DNA from: Saprospiraceae bacterium
GTDB lineage: Bacteria > Bacteroidota > Bacteroidia > Chitinophagales > Saprospiraceae
Length of the DNA stretch: 64,000 nt
Direction of reading: 5' to 3'
NCBI GenBank assembly: GCA_021738725.1
Contig: JAIPBE010000008.1
Location: 40,435-104,434, forward strand
The notes under the pieces are model-generated. The model worked only from the letters and a program-made list of their open reading frames with translations, did not search any database and was not told the origin of the DNA. How positions within the stretch are numbered: the first letter of the stretch is position 1; the number at the start of each line of letters is the position of its first letter. This document shows positions 18,903 through 28,860 of this stretch, piece after piece. Made by a program: the position numbers and the translations under genes.

Positions 18903-20438
18903 ATGCTTATTTCTGTCAGCAAGGTGCGGCATGCACTTGTTTTCATGTTATTTTTTACGAATGGCGTGATAGCCCAAACAGGCAGTTGGGCCTATGATCA
19001 TACCTATTTTGACAGAGGGATGATGATGGAGATGCAAGGAACTGATATCCTGATCAATGCCCAAACATACAGTATAGAACAGCCTGGTATTTTGATCATT
19101 TACAATTTGTTGATCAACCCGGATGATGGAAGTACATCACTAATAAAAGGCATTGAGATTGACTCTCATTTTTTACAAATAGATCGGGGCCTAGAGTATA
19201 GTGATAGTAAATATTACAATTCTGGAGGTATTAATAGTTATAAAACAGCGGATTCGAGTATTTTCAAAATGATGATTGCTGTTTTTGACGAGAATCTCGA
19301 TACCGTTCGAATGATCTTATTTCGTGACAGTACATTAACCTCTTTTGGAAGGGATTTGGTTGTGAATGACGATAAACTGTATTTATGGGGTAATTCTGGC
19401 GTCGGGTTTTCAACTTTATTCAATGTCATGGTATGTATGGATACAACAGGACAGGTTTTGTGGTACAAACGTTACAAAGATGATTATCAATTTTTAAATT
19501 CCGCATTCATAGAGGAATCCCATGATAGCCAATTAATCACTACTTCCATGGGGTGGCGTTACCAGGAGAATAAAACCATTGTGGTTCGAAAAATAGATAC
19601 ATTGGGAGCCACCATCTGGAAGAGGGATTTAGGTTTAAGCAACTCTGATGACAACTCTTGTTTGGCCAGGTTGGGTAGCGACAAGTATCTGGTGACAACA
19701 TATAAAGACACTGTCTATAATAATCCCAATGACGAAGTGGTTTCCATTCCAAACTGGATTTTTGTATTGGATGAAGATGGACAGATTGTTCGTGACACGA
19801 TATTGGATGCACCTGCCAGGAGGCGTTACAACAAGGCGGTTTCGACTCAGGATGGTGGAGCCTTACTGGTTGGATATTTCATTCTGCCGTTCAGCCAGGT
19901 GGCCGTCATGACCAAATTTGATTCCTTGGGTCATGTACAGTGGGATCGCTATTACCGGGATAATGATTTTAGTCAAATTGTGGGAACTAATGAATATTAC
20001 TTTGCCGGCGGGTTTTTTGATGCAGAAGTATTGCAGGATGGACGAATTGCTGCTTGTGGAATGGTAACAGACAGTTTTACCAGTGGTGCCAATAATATCT
20101 GGCTCGTAGTCCTCGACAGTGTGGGTTGCTGGATGCCGGGTTGTGAGGATGGTTTGCAGAATACCATCATTACCCATATTACACAAGGTCAAGAACGTTT
20201 ACCACTTCAGTTATCACCGAATCCCAGCAGCGGAATAGTCAAGATCACCTCGTCCCTTAAGTATCAGGATCCAACGGGAACAATTGAGGTTTTTGATTTC
20301 AGTGGTCACCTTATTTACCATCAAAAGGGTGTTGAGCCAGTGCAAACGCTAAATCTAAGTCACCTACCCGCTGGCATGTACATCCTACGTTTGATGACTA
20401 AAACAGGGTATGCTGTTGAGCGATTGGTGCTTAAGTGA
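18903..20438 (+). CDS. T9SS cargo protein, paralogue B of a tandem pair
   Basis: 511 residues from MLISVSKVRHALVFMLFF, same architecture as paralogue A: signal peptide ending IAQ, propeller-like repeats, type A sorting domain (LQLSPNPSSGIVKITS ... AGMYILRLMTKTG). The frame is open from 18870, but those 11 codons lie on the terminator and its tail and are not in paralogue A. Third codon positions are more AT-rich than in A across the shared block, so the copies are not a very recent duplication; strong protein conservation of the middle block suggests selection or gene conversion. Ends before a bidirectional terminator facing clpX. Confidence 0.8.
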   Translation: MLISVSKVRHALVFMLFFTNGVIAQTGSWAYDHTYFDRGMMMEMQGTDILINAQTYSIEQPGILIIYNLLINPDDGSTSLIKGIEIDSHFLQIDRGLEYSDSKYYNSGGINSYKTADSSIFKMMIAVFDENLDTVRMILFRDSTLTSFGRDLVVNDDKLYLWGNSGVGFSTLFNVMVCMDTTGQVLWYKRYKDDYQFLNSAFIEESHDSQLITTSMGWRYQENKTIVVRKIDTLGATIWKRDLGLSNSDDNSCLARLGSDKYLVTTYKDTVYNNPNDEVVSIPNWIFVLDEDGQIVRDTILDAPARRRYNKAVSTQDGGALLVGYFILPFSQVAVMTKFDSLGHVQWDRYYRDNDFSQIVGTNEYYFAGGFFDAEVLQDGRIAACGMVTDSFTSGANNIWLVVLDSVGCWMPGCEDGLQNTIITHITQGQERLPLQLSPNPSSGIVKITSSLKYQDPTGTIEVFDFSGHLIYHQKGVEPVQTLNLSHLPAGMYILRLMTKTGYAVERLVLK

Positions 20439-20462
20439 TGAGCTCAATATATTTGAAATAAA

Positions 20463-20487
20463 AACGGCCCCTCAGAAAGGAGCCGTT
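20463..20487. terminator. Bidirectional terminator between paralogue B and clpX
   Basis: AACGGCCCCT / AGGAGCCGTT with one C-A mismatch, loop CAGAA, A-run on the left and T-rich sequence (CTTATTTATTT) on the right. Confidence 0.75.
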
Positions 20488-20509
20488 CTTATTTATTTGA
20501 ATGGAAGGA

Positions 20510-21754
20510 CTACGCAGCCTTCAAAAAACTGATCTTGGACTTGGCCAGTTTCTTCTCGGCATATTCCTTGGTGATCTCAAAGGTTTTGACATTTTTCTGC
20601 GAGGGCAGATCAAACATGGCATCCGTCATCACCGCCTCAAGAATGGAGCGAAGACCCCTGGCCCCCAATTTGTAGTTGATGGCCAGTTCAGCTATATAAT
20701 CCAATGCATCATCTTCGAAGGTCAATGCGACATCTTCCAGTTCCATCAGTCGCTGATACTGTTTGATGACCGCATTCTTGGGCTCGATCAGAATCCGCTT
20801 GAGGGCAACCTTGTCCAGCGGCTCCAACCAGGTTAGGACGGGCATCCGGCCGATCAGTTCTGGGATCAGACCAAAGCTCTTCATGTCCTGGTGGTTAATA
20901 TATCGCAGCAACTGTTCCTGCTCGATCGGACCTTCCGAGTCGTCATTTTTGTAGCCGATCACATGCGTGTTGATCCGACGGGCGATATGCTTGTCGATCC
21001 CGTCAAATGCGCCACCACAGATGAAGAGAATGTTTTGCGTATTTACCGTAATCATCTTTTGCTCCGGGTGCTTGCGTCCGCCATACGGAGGAACATTCAC
21101 CGTCGTGCCTTCCAGCATTTTCAACAATGCCTGTTGCACGCCTTCACCGGACACATCCCTGGTGATGGATGGATTGTCGCTCTTGCGGGCGATCTTATCG
21201 ATCTCATCAATGTAGATGATCCCCTTCTCCGCCTGGACTACATTGTAATCACAGACCTGCAAAAGACGACTGAGAATACTTTCCACATCCTCACCCACAT
21301 ATCCGGCTTCTGTGAACACGGTGGCATCTACGATAGAAAAAGGAACTTTCAGGAATTTGGCGATCGATTTGGCCATCAGTGTCTTGCCTGTACCTGTCGA
21401 TCCGACAAAAAGGATGTTTGATTTTTCAATCTCTACCTCATCCTTTCCCGTCTCTGCATTCAACCGCTTGTAGTGGTTGTACACCGCAACAGAAAGCACT
21501 TTCTTCGCCTCGTCCTGACCGATCACATAGGTATCGAGATGATCCTTGATCGTCCGGGGGGTGAGGCTTTTCAGATTGATGCCATCCTTGCCACCGCCCT
21601 TCTTCTTTCCAGTGACCTCGGTCTTGACGATATCGTAAGCCTGTTCAGTGCAAGCCTCACAGATATGTGCATCGATACCCGCGATCAACATCTGGGTCTC
21701 TTCCCGCGATCGCCCACAGAAAGAACATTGCGGGGCGTTTTTTTCCTTTTTCAT
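20510..21754 (-). CDS. clpX: ATP-dependent protease ATPase subunit ClpX
   Basis: 414 residues. N-terminal zinc-binding domain (CSFCGRS ... CEACTEQ, residues 10-36), Walker A GSTGTGKT (118-125), pore loop AGYVGEDVE (~150), Walker [10 protein letters not shown], sensor 2 in [10 protein letters not shown]. It unfolds substrates and feeds them to ClpP. The loop that docks on ClpP reads VIGY (265-268) rather than the IGF of E. coli ClpX. Follows clpP by 28 nt in the order tig-clpP-clpX, a conserved operon. Confidence 0.97.
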   Translation of the reverse strand: MKKEKNAPQCSFCGRSREETQMLIAGIDAHICEACTEQAYDIVKTEVTGKKKGGGKDGINLKSLTPRTIKDHLDTYVIGQDEAKKVLSVAVYNHYKRLNAETGKDEVEIEKSNILFVGSTGTGKTLMAKSIAKFLKVPFSIVDATVFTEAGYVGEDVESILSRLLQVCDYNVVQAEKGIIYIDEIDKIARKSDNPSITRDVSGEGVQQALLKMLEGTTVNVPPYGGRKHPEQKMITVNTQNILFICGGAFDGIDKHIARRINTHVIGYKNDDSEGPIEQEQLLRYINHQDMKSFGLIPELIGRMPVLTWLEPLDKVALKRILIEPKNAVIKQYQRLMELEDVALTFEDDALDYIAELAINYKLGARGLRSILEAVMTDAMFDLPSQKNVKTFEITKEYAEKKLAKSKISFLKAA

Positions 21755-21782
21755 GAATGCTGTTCAGGGGGAGTGATGAGGA

Positions 21783-22496
21783 TTAGTCCTCTTTCTTCGA
21801 TTTTTCTTTGCGCGGATTGTTCCGGGCCAGGACTTCATCCACCAGACCATAATCCTTAGCCTGGTCTGAGGTCATCCAGTTGTCGCGGTCGCAATCTTTT
21901 TCGATAGTCTTATAATCCTTTCCCGTATGATGAACGAGGATGTCATACAGTTGTTTTTGCAGATCCTTGATCAACTTGTAGGAGATCTCCATATCGGCCA
22001 CCTGACCTTCCATGCCTCCCATGGGCTGGTGGATCATCACCCGGCTATGATACAGGCAGGAACGCTTGCCCTTGGTGCCAGCGGCCAGCAGGACAGCACC
22101 CATGGATGCCGCCATACCTGTACAGATTGTTCCGACATCAGGAGAGACATATTGCATGGTGTCATATATTCCCAGACCGGCGATCACCGAACCACCGGGG
22201 CTGTTGATGAACATCTGAATGTCCCGCTTAGGATCTGTGGACTCCAGGAACAGCAATTGCGCCTGGATCACATTCGCCACATAGTCATTAACACCTACGC
22301 CCATGAAGATGATGCGATCCATCATCAGACGGGAGAAGACATCCATACCGACAATATTCATCTGGCGCTCCTCGATGACCTGAGGGGTGAATCCATGAAT
22401 ATTGGGAACCGTGGTTTGCATGTATTTTTCTAGATGCATTTCCGACATACCGAGATGACGGGTCGCATACTTCTTGAATTCATCCTTTGGGATCAT
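21783..22496 (-). CDS. clpP: ATP-dependent Clp protease proteolytic subunit
   Basis: 237 residues, longer than E. coli ClpP (207) because of an N-terminal extension (about 30 residues) ending MQTTVPNIHGFTPQVI. Serine protease triad: Ser in GMAASMGAVL, His in SRVMIHQPMGG, Asp in the KDCDRDNWM segment. Forms the tetradecameric chamber that ClpX caps. Basic tail PRKEKSKKED. Between tig (45 nt upstream) and clpX. Confidence 0.97.
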   Translation of the reverse strand: MIPKDEFKKYATRHLGMSEMHLEKYMQTTVPNIHGFTPQVIEERQMNIVGMDVFSRLMMDRIIFMGVGVNDYVANVIQAQLLFLESTDPKRDIQMFINSPGGSVIAGLGIYDTMQYVSPDVGTICTGMAASMGAVLLAAGTKGKRSCLYHSRVMIHQPMGGMEGQVADMEISYKLIKDLQKQLYDILVHHTGKDYKTIEKDCDRDNWMTSDQAKDYGLVDEVLARNNPRKEKSKKED

Positions 22497-22541
22497 GAGC
22501 TTCGTTTTCTAGATTAAACGTAAAAACTGAAAAAAGTTTGA

Positions 22542-23948
22542 TCAGGCTTCCGGAGTAAAATACGCATTGATGGCCGTATAGGCATTTTCCATCCAAGGGC
22601 GAAACCCGTCCGGCTTGATCTTTTCTTCCTTGACTTTGACCGTGTCACGATAGACATCGACCACCTTGGACTGGACGATCTGGTCTGCCAGCTTCTGACG
22701 GGTTTCTTCATCCTGAAGTACCCGTTGAGACATTTGATCCAGCAACGCTTCGTCCTGCATCTGCCCGAAGTATTCGAGCAATTTTGTCCGATAATTGGCA
22801 ACCAATTCTGCTTCGGTGACATGCAGTTTTTGGTCGCGGATCACCTTGTCCCGGATCAAACTCCAGCGGAGGTCTTCAAAAAAGAGATGGTATTGTTCAC
22901 TTGTCCAATCCTTCTTTTCTTCCTGTTCCTTTTCTTGCTCGTTTGAGTCGACCCAACGACGCAAAAAGGACTCTGGCAACGGGATCCGGTTCGCAGTGAG
23001 AAGATCTACCCGCATCTGGTCCTGTATGTATTCCCGGATCTGCTGGTCGTATTGTTCACTGACTTTTTCTTTCAGGAAGGCGCGCATACCGGCTTCATCC
23101 TGGATCTGTCCAGGTCCAAATGCCTTCAGATAGAATTCTTCATTCATTTCCGCAGGCGTCACTCGGATAATCTTATCGATCCGAGCCAGGAACTCATGAC
23201 TCGTAGCCGGTCCGGTCTCCTCCAGATGGAGGATATACTTCCGAATATATGCCTCAGTGGCATCTTTTTCTGCCGTATAGGGGTCGAAGACAAAGGTGTC
23301 CTTGATATGCTTGCCCAGAATCTTCTTGCGGAGATCATCCGACATCCGATCGTTGATCAGAAAGTGGGTATGTGTATGTACTCCTCCTTCTTTTTTTGCC
23401 CCATTCTCCCATTCTTCGAGGTGCAATTCCACATGGTCCATTTCGCCCACAGGTTCACCTTCCATCTCCTGGCGTTCCCCGTGGCGACGCCGCAAGGCTT
23501 CGACTTGCTCATCGACTTCTGCTTCTGTGATTTCGACCGCAGGGACAACCAGCTTGGCATTCTCATCCATGCCCTGGAGCTCGAACTCAGGAACCAACCC
23601 CATCTCGAAATGGACGTTGTAATCCGAGGTGTTTTCCAGACTGAAATCAAGCGGCTCCTGGGTATCCTGAAGGATTGGTTGGCCAAAGAAATTAGGCTTT
23701 GTCTCCACCAGATATGCCTGAAGCTGGGTGTTGATCCGTTCCTGAACCACATCTGCCAGGATGGATTGACCATACATGCGCTTGACCAGGGAAAGGGGGG
23801 TGTGCCCTTTCCGGAATCCTTTCAGTTGGGCTTTCTTTCTGAACTTTTGCAATTCTGCTTCAAATCGCGGCTTGTAGTCATCGTAGGGGACACGAATAGA
23901 GATGACACCGTTGAGTTCGTCCTGTTTTTCCAGGGTGACGTTTTCCAT
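22542..23948 (-). CDS. tig: Trigger factor chaperone
   Basis: 468 residues (usual 430-450). N-terminal ribosome-binding domain with the signature region LKGFRKGHTPLSLV (residues ~43-56, GFRxGxxP); a degenerate middle domain that is hard to match to an active FKBP-type prolyl isomerase (it contains EGGVHTHTHFLIND); and a long helical C-terminal arm domain with charged EKEQEEKKDW stretches. Binds ribosomes and shields nascent chains. First gene of tig-clpP-clpX. I see no exact -7 box upstream. Confidence 0.93.
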   Translation of the reverse strand: MENVTLEKQDELNGVISIRVPYDDYKPRFEAELQKFRKKAQLKGFRKGHTPLSLVKRMYGQSILADVVQERINTQLQAYLVETKPNFFGQPILQDTQEPLDFSLENTSDYNVHFEMGLVPEFELQGMDENAKLVVPAVEITEAEVDEQVEALRRRHGERQEMEGEPVGEMDHVELHLEEWENGAKKEGGVHTHTHFLINDRMSDDLRKKILGKHIKDTFVFDPYTAEKDATEAYIRKYILHLEETGPATSHEFLARIDKIIRVTPAEMNEEFYLKAFGPGQIQDEAGMRAFLKEKVSEQYDQQIREYIQDQMRVDLLTANRIPLPESFLRRWVDSNEQEKEQEEKKDWTSEQYHLFFEDLRWSLIRDKVIRDQKLHVTEAELVANYRTKLLEYFGQMQDEALLDQMSQRVLQDEETRQKLADQIVQSKVVDVYRDTVKVKEEKIKPDGFRPWMENAYTAINAYFTPEA

Positions 23949-24122
23949 AACAGATCAAAAAGGTTTGTAATTGAAGAGTGCGGTCCTGAATCTGATCGGA
24001 TCAGCAGTGCTACAGAGTAGTATAAAGAGTATGAACATCCGGTTCTTCAACCTTGTTCAACTCAAGGTGATCACGGATTTACATCCGTTACGCATTCGAT
24101 CGATCCGTCAGGGACGGGTTGT

Positions 24123-24203
24123 GCGGGTGAAGGGACTCGAACCCCCAAGCCTTGCGGCACTAGATCCTAAGTCTAGCGCGTCTACCAATTTCGCCACACC
24201 CGC
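24123..24203 (-). tRNA. tRNA-Leu (anticodon TAG)
   Basis: 81 nt. Acceptor arms GCGGGTG and CACCCGC pair; D arm GCGAAATTGGTAGACGC; anticodon stem CTAGA/TCTAG around loop CTTAGGA, giving anticodon TAG for CUA codons; a long variable arm GCCGCAAGGC as in class II tRNAs; T arm with GGTTCGAGTCC. The 3' CCA is not encoded. Confidence 0.96.
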
Positions 24204-24241
24204 ATTTGGTGTAATCTTAGCCCCTGACTTCTCAGGAGCCG

Positions 24242-24269
24242 CAAAATTACAAAACCCTTGCGTGTTCAA
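24242..24269 (-). promoter_or_regulatory. Promoter of tRNA-Leu (-33 TTG, -7 TAATTTTG)
   Basis: Minus strand: TTG (24269-24267), 17-nt spacer, TAATTTTG (24249-24242), an exact Bacteroidota-type pair. It lies 38 nt before the tRNA 5' end and back-to-back with the relA promoter. Confidence 0.65.
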
Positions 24270-24273
24270 GGCC

Positions 24274-24304
24274 TTTTGGTGGAACCCCTTTTTTGCTATT
24301 TTTG
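24274..24304 (+). promoter_or_regulatory. Promoter of relA/spoT (-33 TTTTG, -7 TATTTTTG)
   Basis: TTTTG at 24274-24278, 18-nt spacer, TATTTTTG at 24297-24304. Transcription would start near 24310, just before the leader hairpin. Confidence 0.7.
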
Positions 24305-24312
24305 TTTTAGTT

Positions 24313-24338
24313 GCTGAATAAGTAGACTCTTATTCAGC
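24313..24338 (+). promoter_or_regulatory. Perfect 10-bp hairpin in the relA/spoT leader
   Basis: Arms GCTGAATAAG (24313-24322) and CTTATTCAGC (24329-24338) are exact complements around loop TAGACT. It would be at the extreme 5' end of the mRNA and ends 11 nt before the start codon. No T-run follows, so it is not an intrinsic terminator. It could be a protein-binding operator, an mRNA 5' stabiliser or a translation-control element. Confidence 0.6.
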
Positions 24339-24349
24339 GAACCAGGAGT

Positions 24350-26566
24350 ATGGCAGAAATCCAGGTAGTCGATAAGGAGGAAAAACTCCTGATCCAGCGG
24401 GCATATCGTGGCCTGCTGAAATCCATCCATTCACCCATGGATGAGGAGGATCGTGATAATATCCGAAAGGCCTATAAACTGGCTGTAGAAGCCCATGCCA
24501 AACAACGTAGGAAGTCCGGAGAACCTTACATCCTTCATCCCATCGCTGTAGCCCGCATCTGTGCAGAAGAGGTTGGGCTGGGTCCAACTGCCATTGTTGC
24601 CGCCTTGCTACATGACGTCGTCGAAGACACGGATGTATCCCTGGAAGATATTTATTCAAGATTCGGCGATCGAGTAGCCATGATCGTGGATGGTCTGACA
24701 AAACTCGACCGATCCTATGATTCGGACAGCCCACAAGCAGAAAACTTCAGAAAGGTCCTTTCCACACTCGTCAAGGATGTCCGGGTCGTATTGATCAAAA
24801 TGGCAGACCGCCTCCACAATATGCGGACGCTCGGTTCTATGCCCCGTCATAAACAACTGGCTATTGCCGCCGAGACTAATTATATCTACGCCCCTCTGGC
24901 CCACCGACTCGGCTTATACAATATGAAAACGGAATTCCAGGATCTGTGTATGAAGATCACAGACCAGGAATCCTATCAGGATATTGCCCGCAAATTGCAG
25001 GAAACAAAAACCTCCAGAACATCCTATATTGAGAAGTTCATCGTTCCGATGAAAAAAGAACTGGAGGAAGCAGGCCTGAGCTTCCGGATTACGGGTCGAC
25101 CCAAGTCCATCCATTCCATCTGGAACAAGATCAAGTCCAAGGAGGTGATCTTTGAAGAGATCTATGACCTCTTTGCTGTGCGCGTCATTCTGGATGTACC
25201 TCGCCGTCTGGAAAAACAGGCCTGCTGGCAGGTATATTCCATTGTTACCGACGTCTATCGACCCATTCCAGAGCGCCTCAAGGATTGGGTGACCACCCCC
25301 AAATCCAACGGATATGAATCACTTCATACCACAGTGATCGGTCAGGATGGGAGGTTTGTGGAAGTCCAGATCCGCACAGAGCGTATGGATGAGATCGCCG
25401 AGCGGGGATACGCCGCCCACTGGAAGTACAAAGGCGTTTCCGATTCTCCGGATGTTTATGAATCCTGGCTGGATAATGTCCGTGAGCTCCTGGAGAACCA
25501 TGAGACAGATGCCATAGAGTTCCTCAATGATTTCAAGACCAGCCTCTTCAATGAAGAGGTATATGTGTACACCCCGGCAGGGGATATGAAAATCTTGCCC
25601 AAAGGTGCCACTGCTCTGGATTTCGCATTCATGATCCATACCGATCTGGGACTTCGATGCACCGCCATCAAGATCAACAATCGGCTGGTTCCAATGGGCT
25701 ATCGGCTTCAGAACGGGGACCAGGTGGGTGTGCAAACGGGTAAAAACCAGAAGCCTAACGAAAGCTGGCTGAAGCTGGTCGTGACGGGAAAGGCCCGTTC
25801 GAAGATCCGCACAGCATTGCGGGAAGAACGGAAGGAGCAAGGAGCGATAGGCAAGGAAACACTGGAGCGGAAACTGCAGCACCTGAAAGTTGATTTCGAA
25901 ACCAATGCCGACATGCTTGTCAAGCATTTTGGTTTCCGCTCCAGGCTCGACCTGTACAGTGCGATAACCCACGATGAGATCAATCTCCTGGAGCTGAAGA
26001 AATTCAAGGTAGAGGGACAACGTCTGCTTCCGCCAGTCGTCGAAGAGCCGGTAAAGGTCGAGAAGCCGGAAGAAGAGGCACCCTCTACTTTCCGTCGTTC
26101 TTCACCACCAAAATTGCTCCTCAACGGAGAGTCGGCGGATCAATATGAATATCAGCTGGCCAACTGTTGCAATCCGGTCATGGGGGATGACGTGTTTGCA
26201 TTTCTTTCCTCGAATTCCGGCATGAAGATCCACCGGACCACCTGTCCGAATGCCGTCAATCTGATGGCCAATTACGGGTATCGTGTCATGAAGGCAGAAT
26301 GGGTGCAGGCAGGGACATCCTCCTTCAGGGTCGACTTGCTAGTGACCGGTATTGATACGGGACCTGGAGTGATCGAAAGACTCTCTCAAAGAATATCCTC
26401 AACTTTAGGCCTGAATATCCGTTCATTCTATATTGATGGTGATGAAGGATTCTTCGAAGGAAAGATCAGTCTGATCGTTAGCAATAAGGATCAGATCGTG
26501 CAGGCAATTCAAGCGTTGAAAACCCTGGATGGGATCTCTTCCGTAACCCGGGTAGAGTCTAACTGA
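24350..26566 (+). CDS. Bifunctional (p)ppGpp synthetase/hydrolase, RelA/SpoT family
   Basis: 738 residues, standard for long RSH proteins. HD hydrolase domain (~35-190) with intact HD in LLHDVVEDTD and KMADRLHNMRTL; synthetase domain (~240-355) with GRPKSIHSIWNKI and SNGYESLHTTVIG; TGS domain (~400-460, VYVYTPAGDMKILPKGATALDFA); a zinc-finger-like region with CCNPVMGDDV; C-terminal ACT domain (~665-738). Both catalytic centres look intact, so it should make and degrade the stringent-response alarmone in the cytosol, on or near the ribosome. Own promoter and leader hairpin upstream; the Fur-family gene follows 30 nt later. Confidence 0.95.
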   Translation: MAEIQVVDKEEKLLIQRAYRGLLKSIHSPMDEEDRDNIRKAYKLAVEAHAKQRRKSGEPYILHPIAVARICAEEVGLGPTAIVAALLHDVVEDTDVSLEDIYSRFGDRVAMIVDGLTKLDRSYDSDSPQAENFRKVLSTLVKDVRVVLIKMADRLHNMRTLGSMPRHKQLAIAAETNYIYAPLAHRLGLYNMKTEFQDLCMKITDQESYQDIARKLQETKTSRTSYIEKFIVPMKKELEEAGLSFRITGRPKSIHSIWNKIKSKEVIFEEIYDLFAVRVILDVPRRLEKQACWQVYSIVTDVYRPIPERLKDWVTTPKSNGYESLHTTVIGQDGRFVEVQIRTERMDEIAERGYAAHWKYKGVSDSPDVYESWLDNVRELLENHETDAIEFLNDFKTSLFNEEVYVYTPAGDMKILPKGATALDFAFMIHTDLGLRCTAIKINNRLVPMGYRLQNGDQVGVQTGKNQKPNESWLKLVVTGKARSKIRTALREERKEQGAIGKETLERKLQHLKVDFETNADMLVKHFGFRSRLDLYSAITHDEINLLELKKFKVEGQRLLPPVVEEPVKVEKPEEEAPSTFRRSSPPKLLLNGESADQYEYQLANCCNPVMGDDVFAFLSSNSGMKIHRTTCPNAVNLMANYGYRVMKAEWVQAGTSSFRVDLLVTGIDTGPGVIERLSQRISSTLGLNIRSFYIDGDEGFFEGKISLIVSNKDQIVQAIQALKTLDGISSVTRVESN

Positions 26567-26596
26567 CCATCTTCAGCGGCCCGATAATCCAAAACC

Positions 26597-27097
26597 ATGT
26601 CCAACCATTCACAACGTATTGCCCGCGAAGAGGTGGAAGAGCAAATTTTGAAAGAAGCCCTTCGCATTTTCAATGCGCATCTGGAAGCAAACCAGTTGCG
26701 TCGGACTCCAGAACGTTTTGCCATCCTGGAAGAGATCTATCGGAATACAGAGCACTTCGATGCCGAAGGACTCTATATCCATATGAAGAATAACAATTAT
26801 CGGGTCAGTCGAGCCACCGTTTATAATACCCTGGAGCTGCTGGTAAACTGCGATCTGGTACGCAAGCATCAGTTTGGTAAGAACCAGGCACAATATGAAA
26901 GAAGCTATGGGTATAAACAGCATGACCACTTGATCTGCCTGGACTGTGGAAACGTGATCGAGTTCTGTGATCCGCGCATTCAGCAGATCAAAGATATGAT
27001 GGGTGATATTTTAAAGTTTAAAATACATCACCATTCATTAACTTTGTACGGAGAGTGCAACGGAGCCTGCCAAAAGACGGCACAGGATTTGAAGTAG
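26597..27097 (+). CDS. Fur-family metal- or peroxide-responsive transcription regulator
   Basis: 166 residues (family ~140-165). N-terminal winged helix (LRRTPERFAILEEIYRNTEHFDAEGLYIHMK, then RVSRATVYNTLELLVNCDLV) and a C-terminal dimer/metal domain with HDHLICLDCGNVIEFCD. The HxH..CxxC pattern and a second Cys pair (GECNGAC) are typical of Fur and PerR. Which metal or stress it senses cannot be read from sequence. It has an N-terminal extension of ~20 residues. Closely follows relA/spoT and precedes the STAS gene by 32 nt, so all three may be one transcript. Confidence 0.9.
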   Translation: MSNHSQRIAREEVEEQILKEALRIFNAHLEANQLRRTPERFAILEEIYRNTEHFDAEGLYIHMKNNNYRVSRATVYNTLELLVNCDLVRKHQFGKNQAQYERSYGYKQHDHLICLDCGNVIEFCDPRIQQIKDMMGDILKFKIHHHSLTLYGECNGACQKTAQDLK

Positions 27098-27129
27098 TCT
27101 CTTTGGTATTTGACCTGAATCCCGATCCC

Positions 27130-27462
27130 ATGAATTATCGCTTTACCGACCGAAAGTCGGTGCAGGTACTCTATCTGTACCGTTTATTGTCCGACCTGGA
27201 CAACCGAGCCATTCTCGACGAAGTCAACCGTCGAGTCCAGGATGGCAGTCGCACCTTTGTGGTGGATATCTCCCAAATGCAGTATATCGACAGCACCGGA
27301 TTAAACCTGTTACTGGCGTTATGGAAGCACTTGCGTCATTGCGGTGCGACTTTGCAATTGACCGATCCACACCCAACAGTCATGCGGCTTTTGGAGATGA
27401 CACGCTTGAAAGCCATCTTCGATTTTGTGCCTGCTCAGGATGCTACCATTCCTGTACAATAG
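27130..27462 (+). CDS. STAS-domain anti-sigma factor antagonist
   Basis: 110 residues from MNYRFTDRKSVQVLYLYRLL. STAS fold: strand-rich opening, then VDISQMQYIDSTGLNLLLALWKHLRHCGA, in which the Ser of DSTG is the residue phosphorylated by cognate kinases in SpoIIAA/RsbV-type antagonists. It would bind an anti-sigma kinase in partner-switching; none is encoded in the window. A longer frame from 27055 overlaps the end of the Fur gene and is not needed. A hairpin follows the gene. Confidence 0.85.
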   Translation: MNYRFTDRKSVQVLYLYRLLSDLDNRAILDEVNRRVQDGSRTFVVDISQMQYIDSTGLNLLLALWKHLRHCGATLQLTDPHPTVMRLLEMTRLKAIFDFVPAQDATIPVQ

Positions 27463-28848
<1,386 letters not shown>

Positions 28849-28860
28849 TACTGGGTTTGA

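Noticed and set aside
23052..24020. Plus-strand 322-residue ORF opposite tig
   Set aside because: Shadow of trigger factor on the other strand, with no domain signal.
24061..24122. Terminator after tRNA-Leu (CCGTC-AGG-GACGG)
   Set aside because: Short stem and no T-run on the minus strand; may be a processing hairpin, but not supported well enough.
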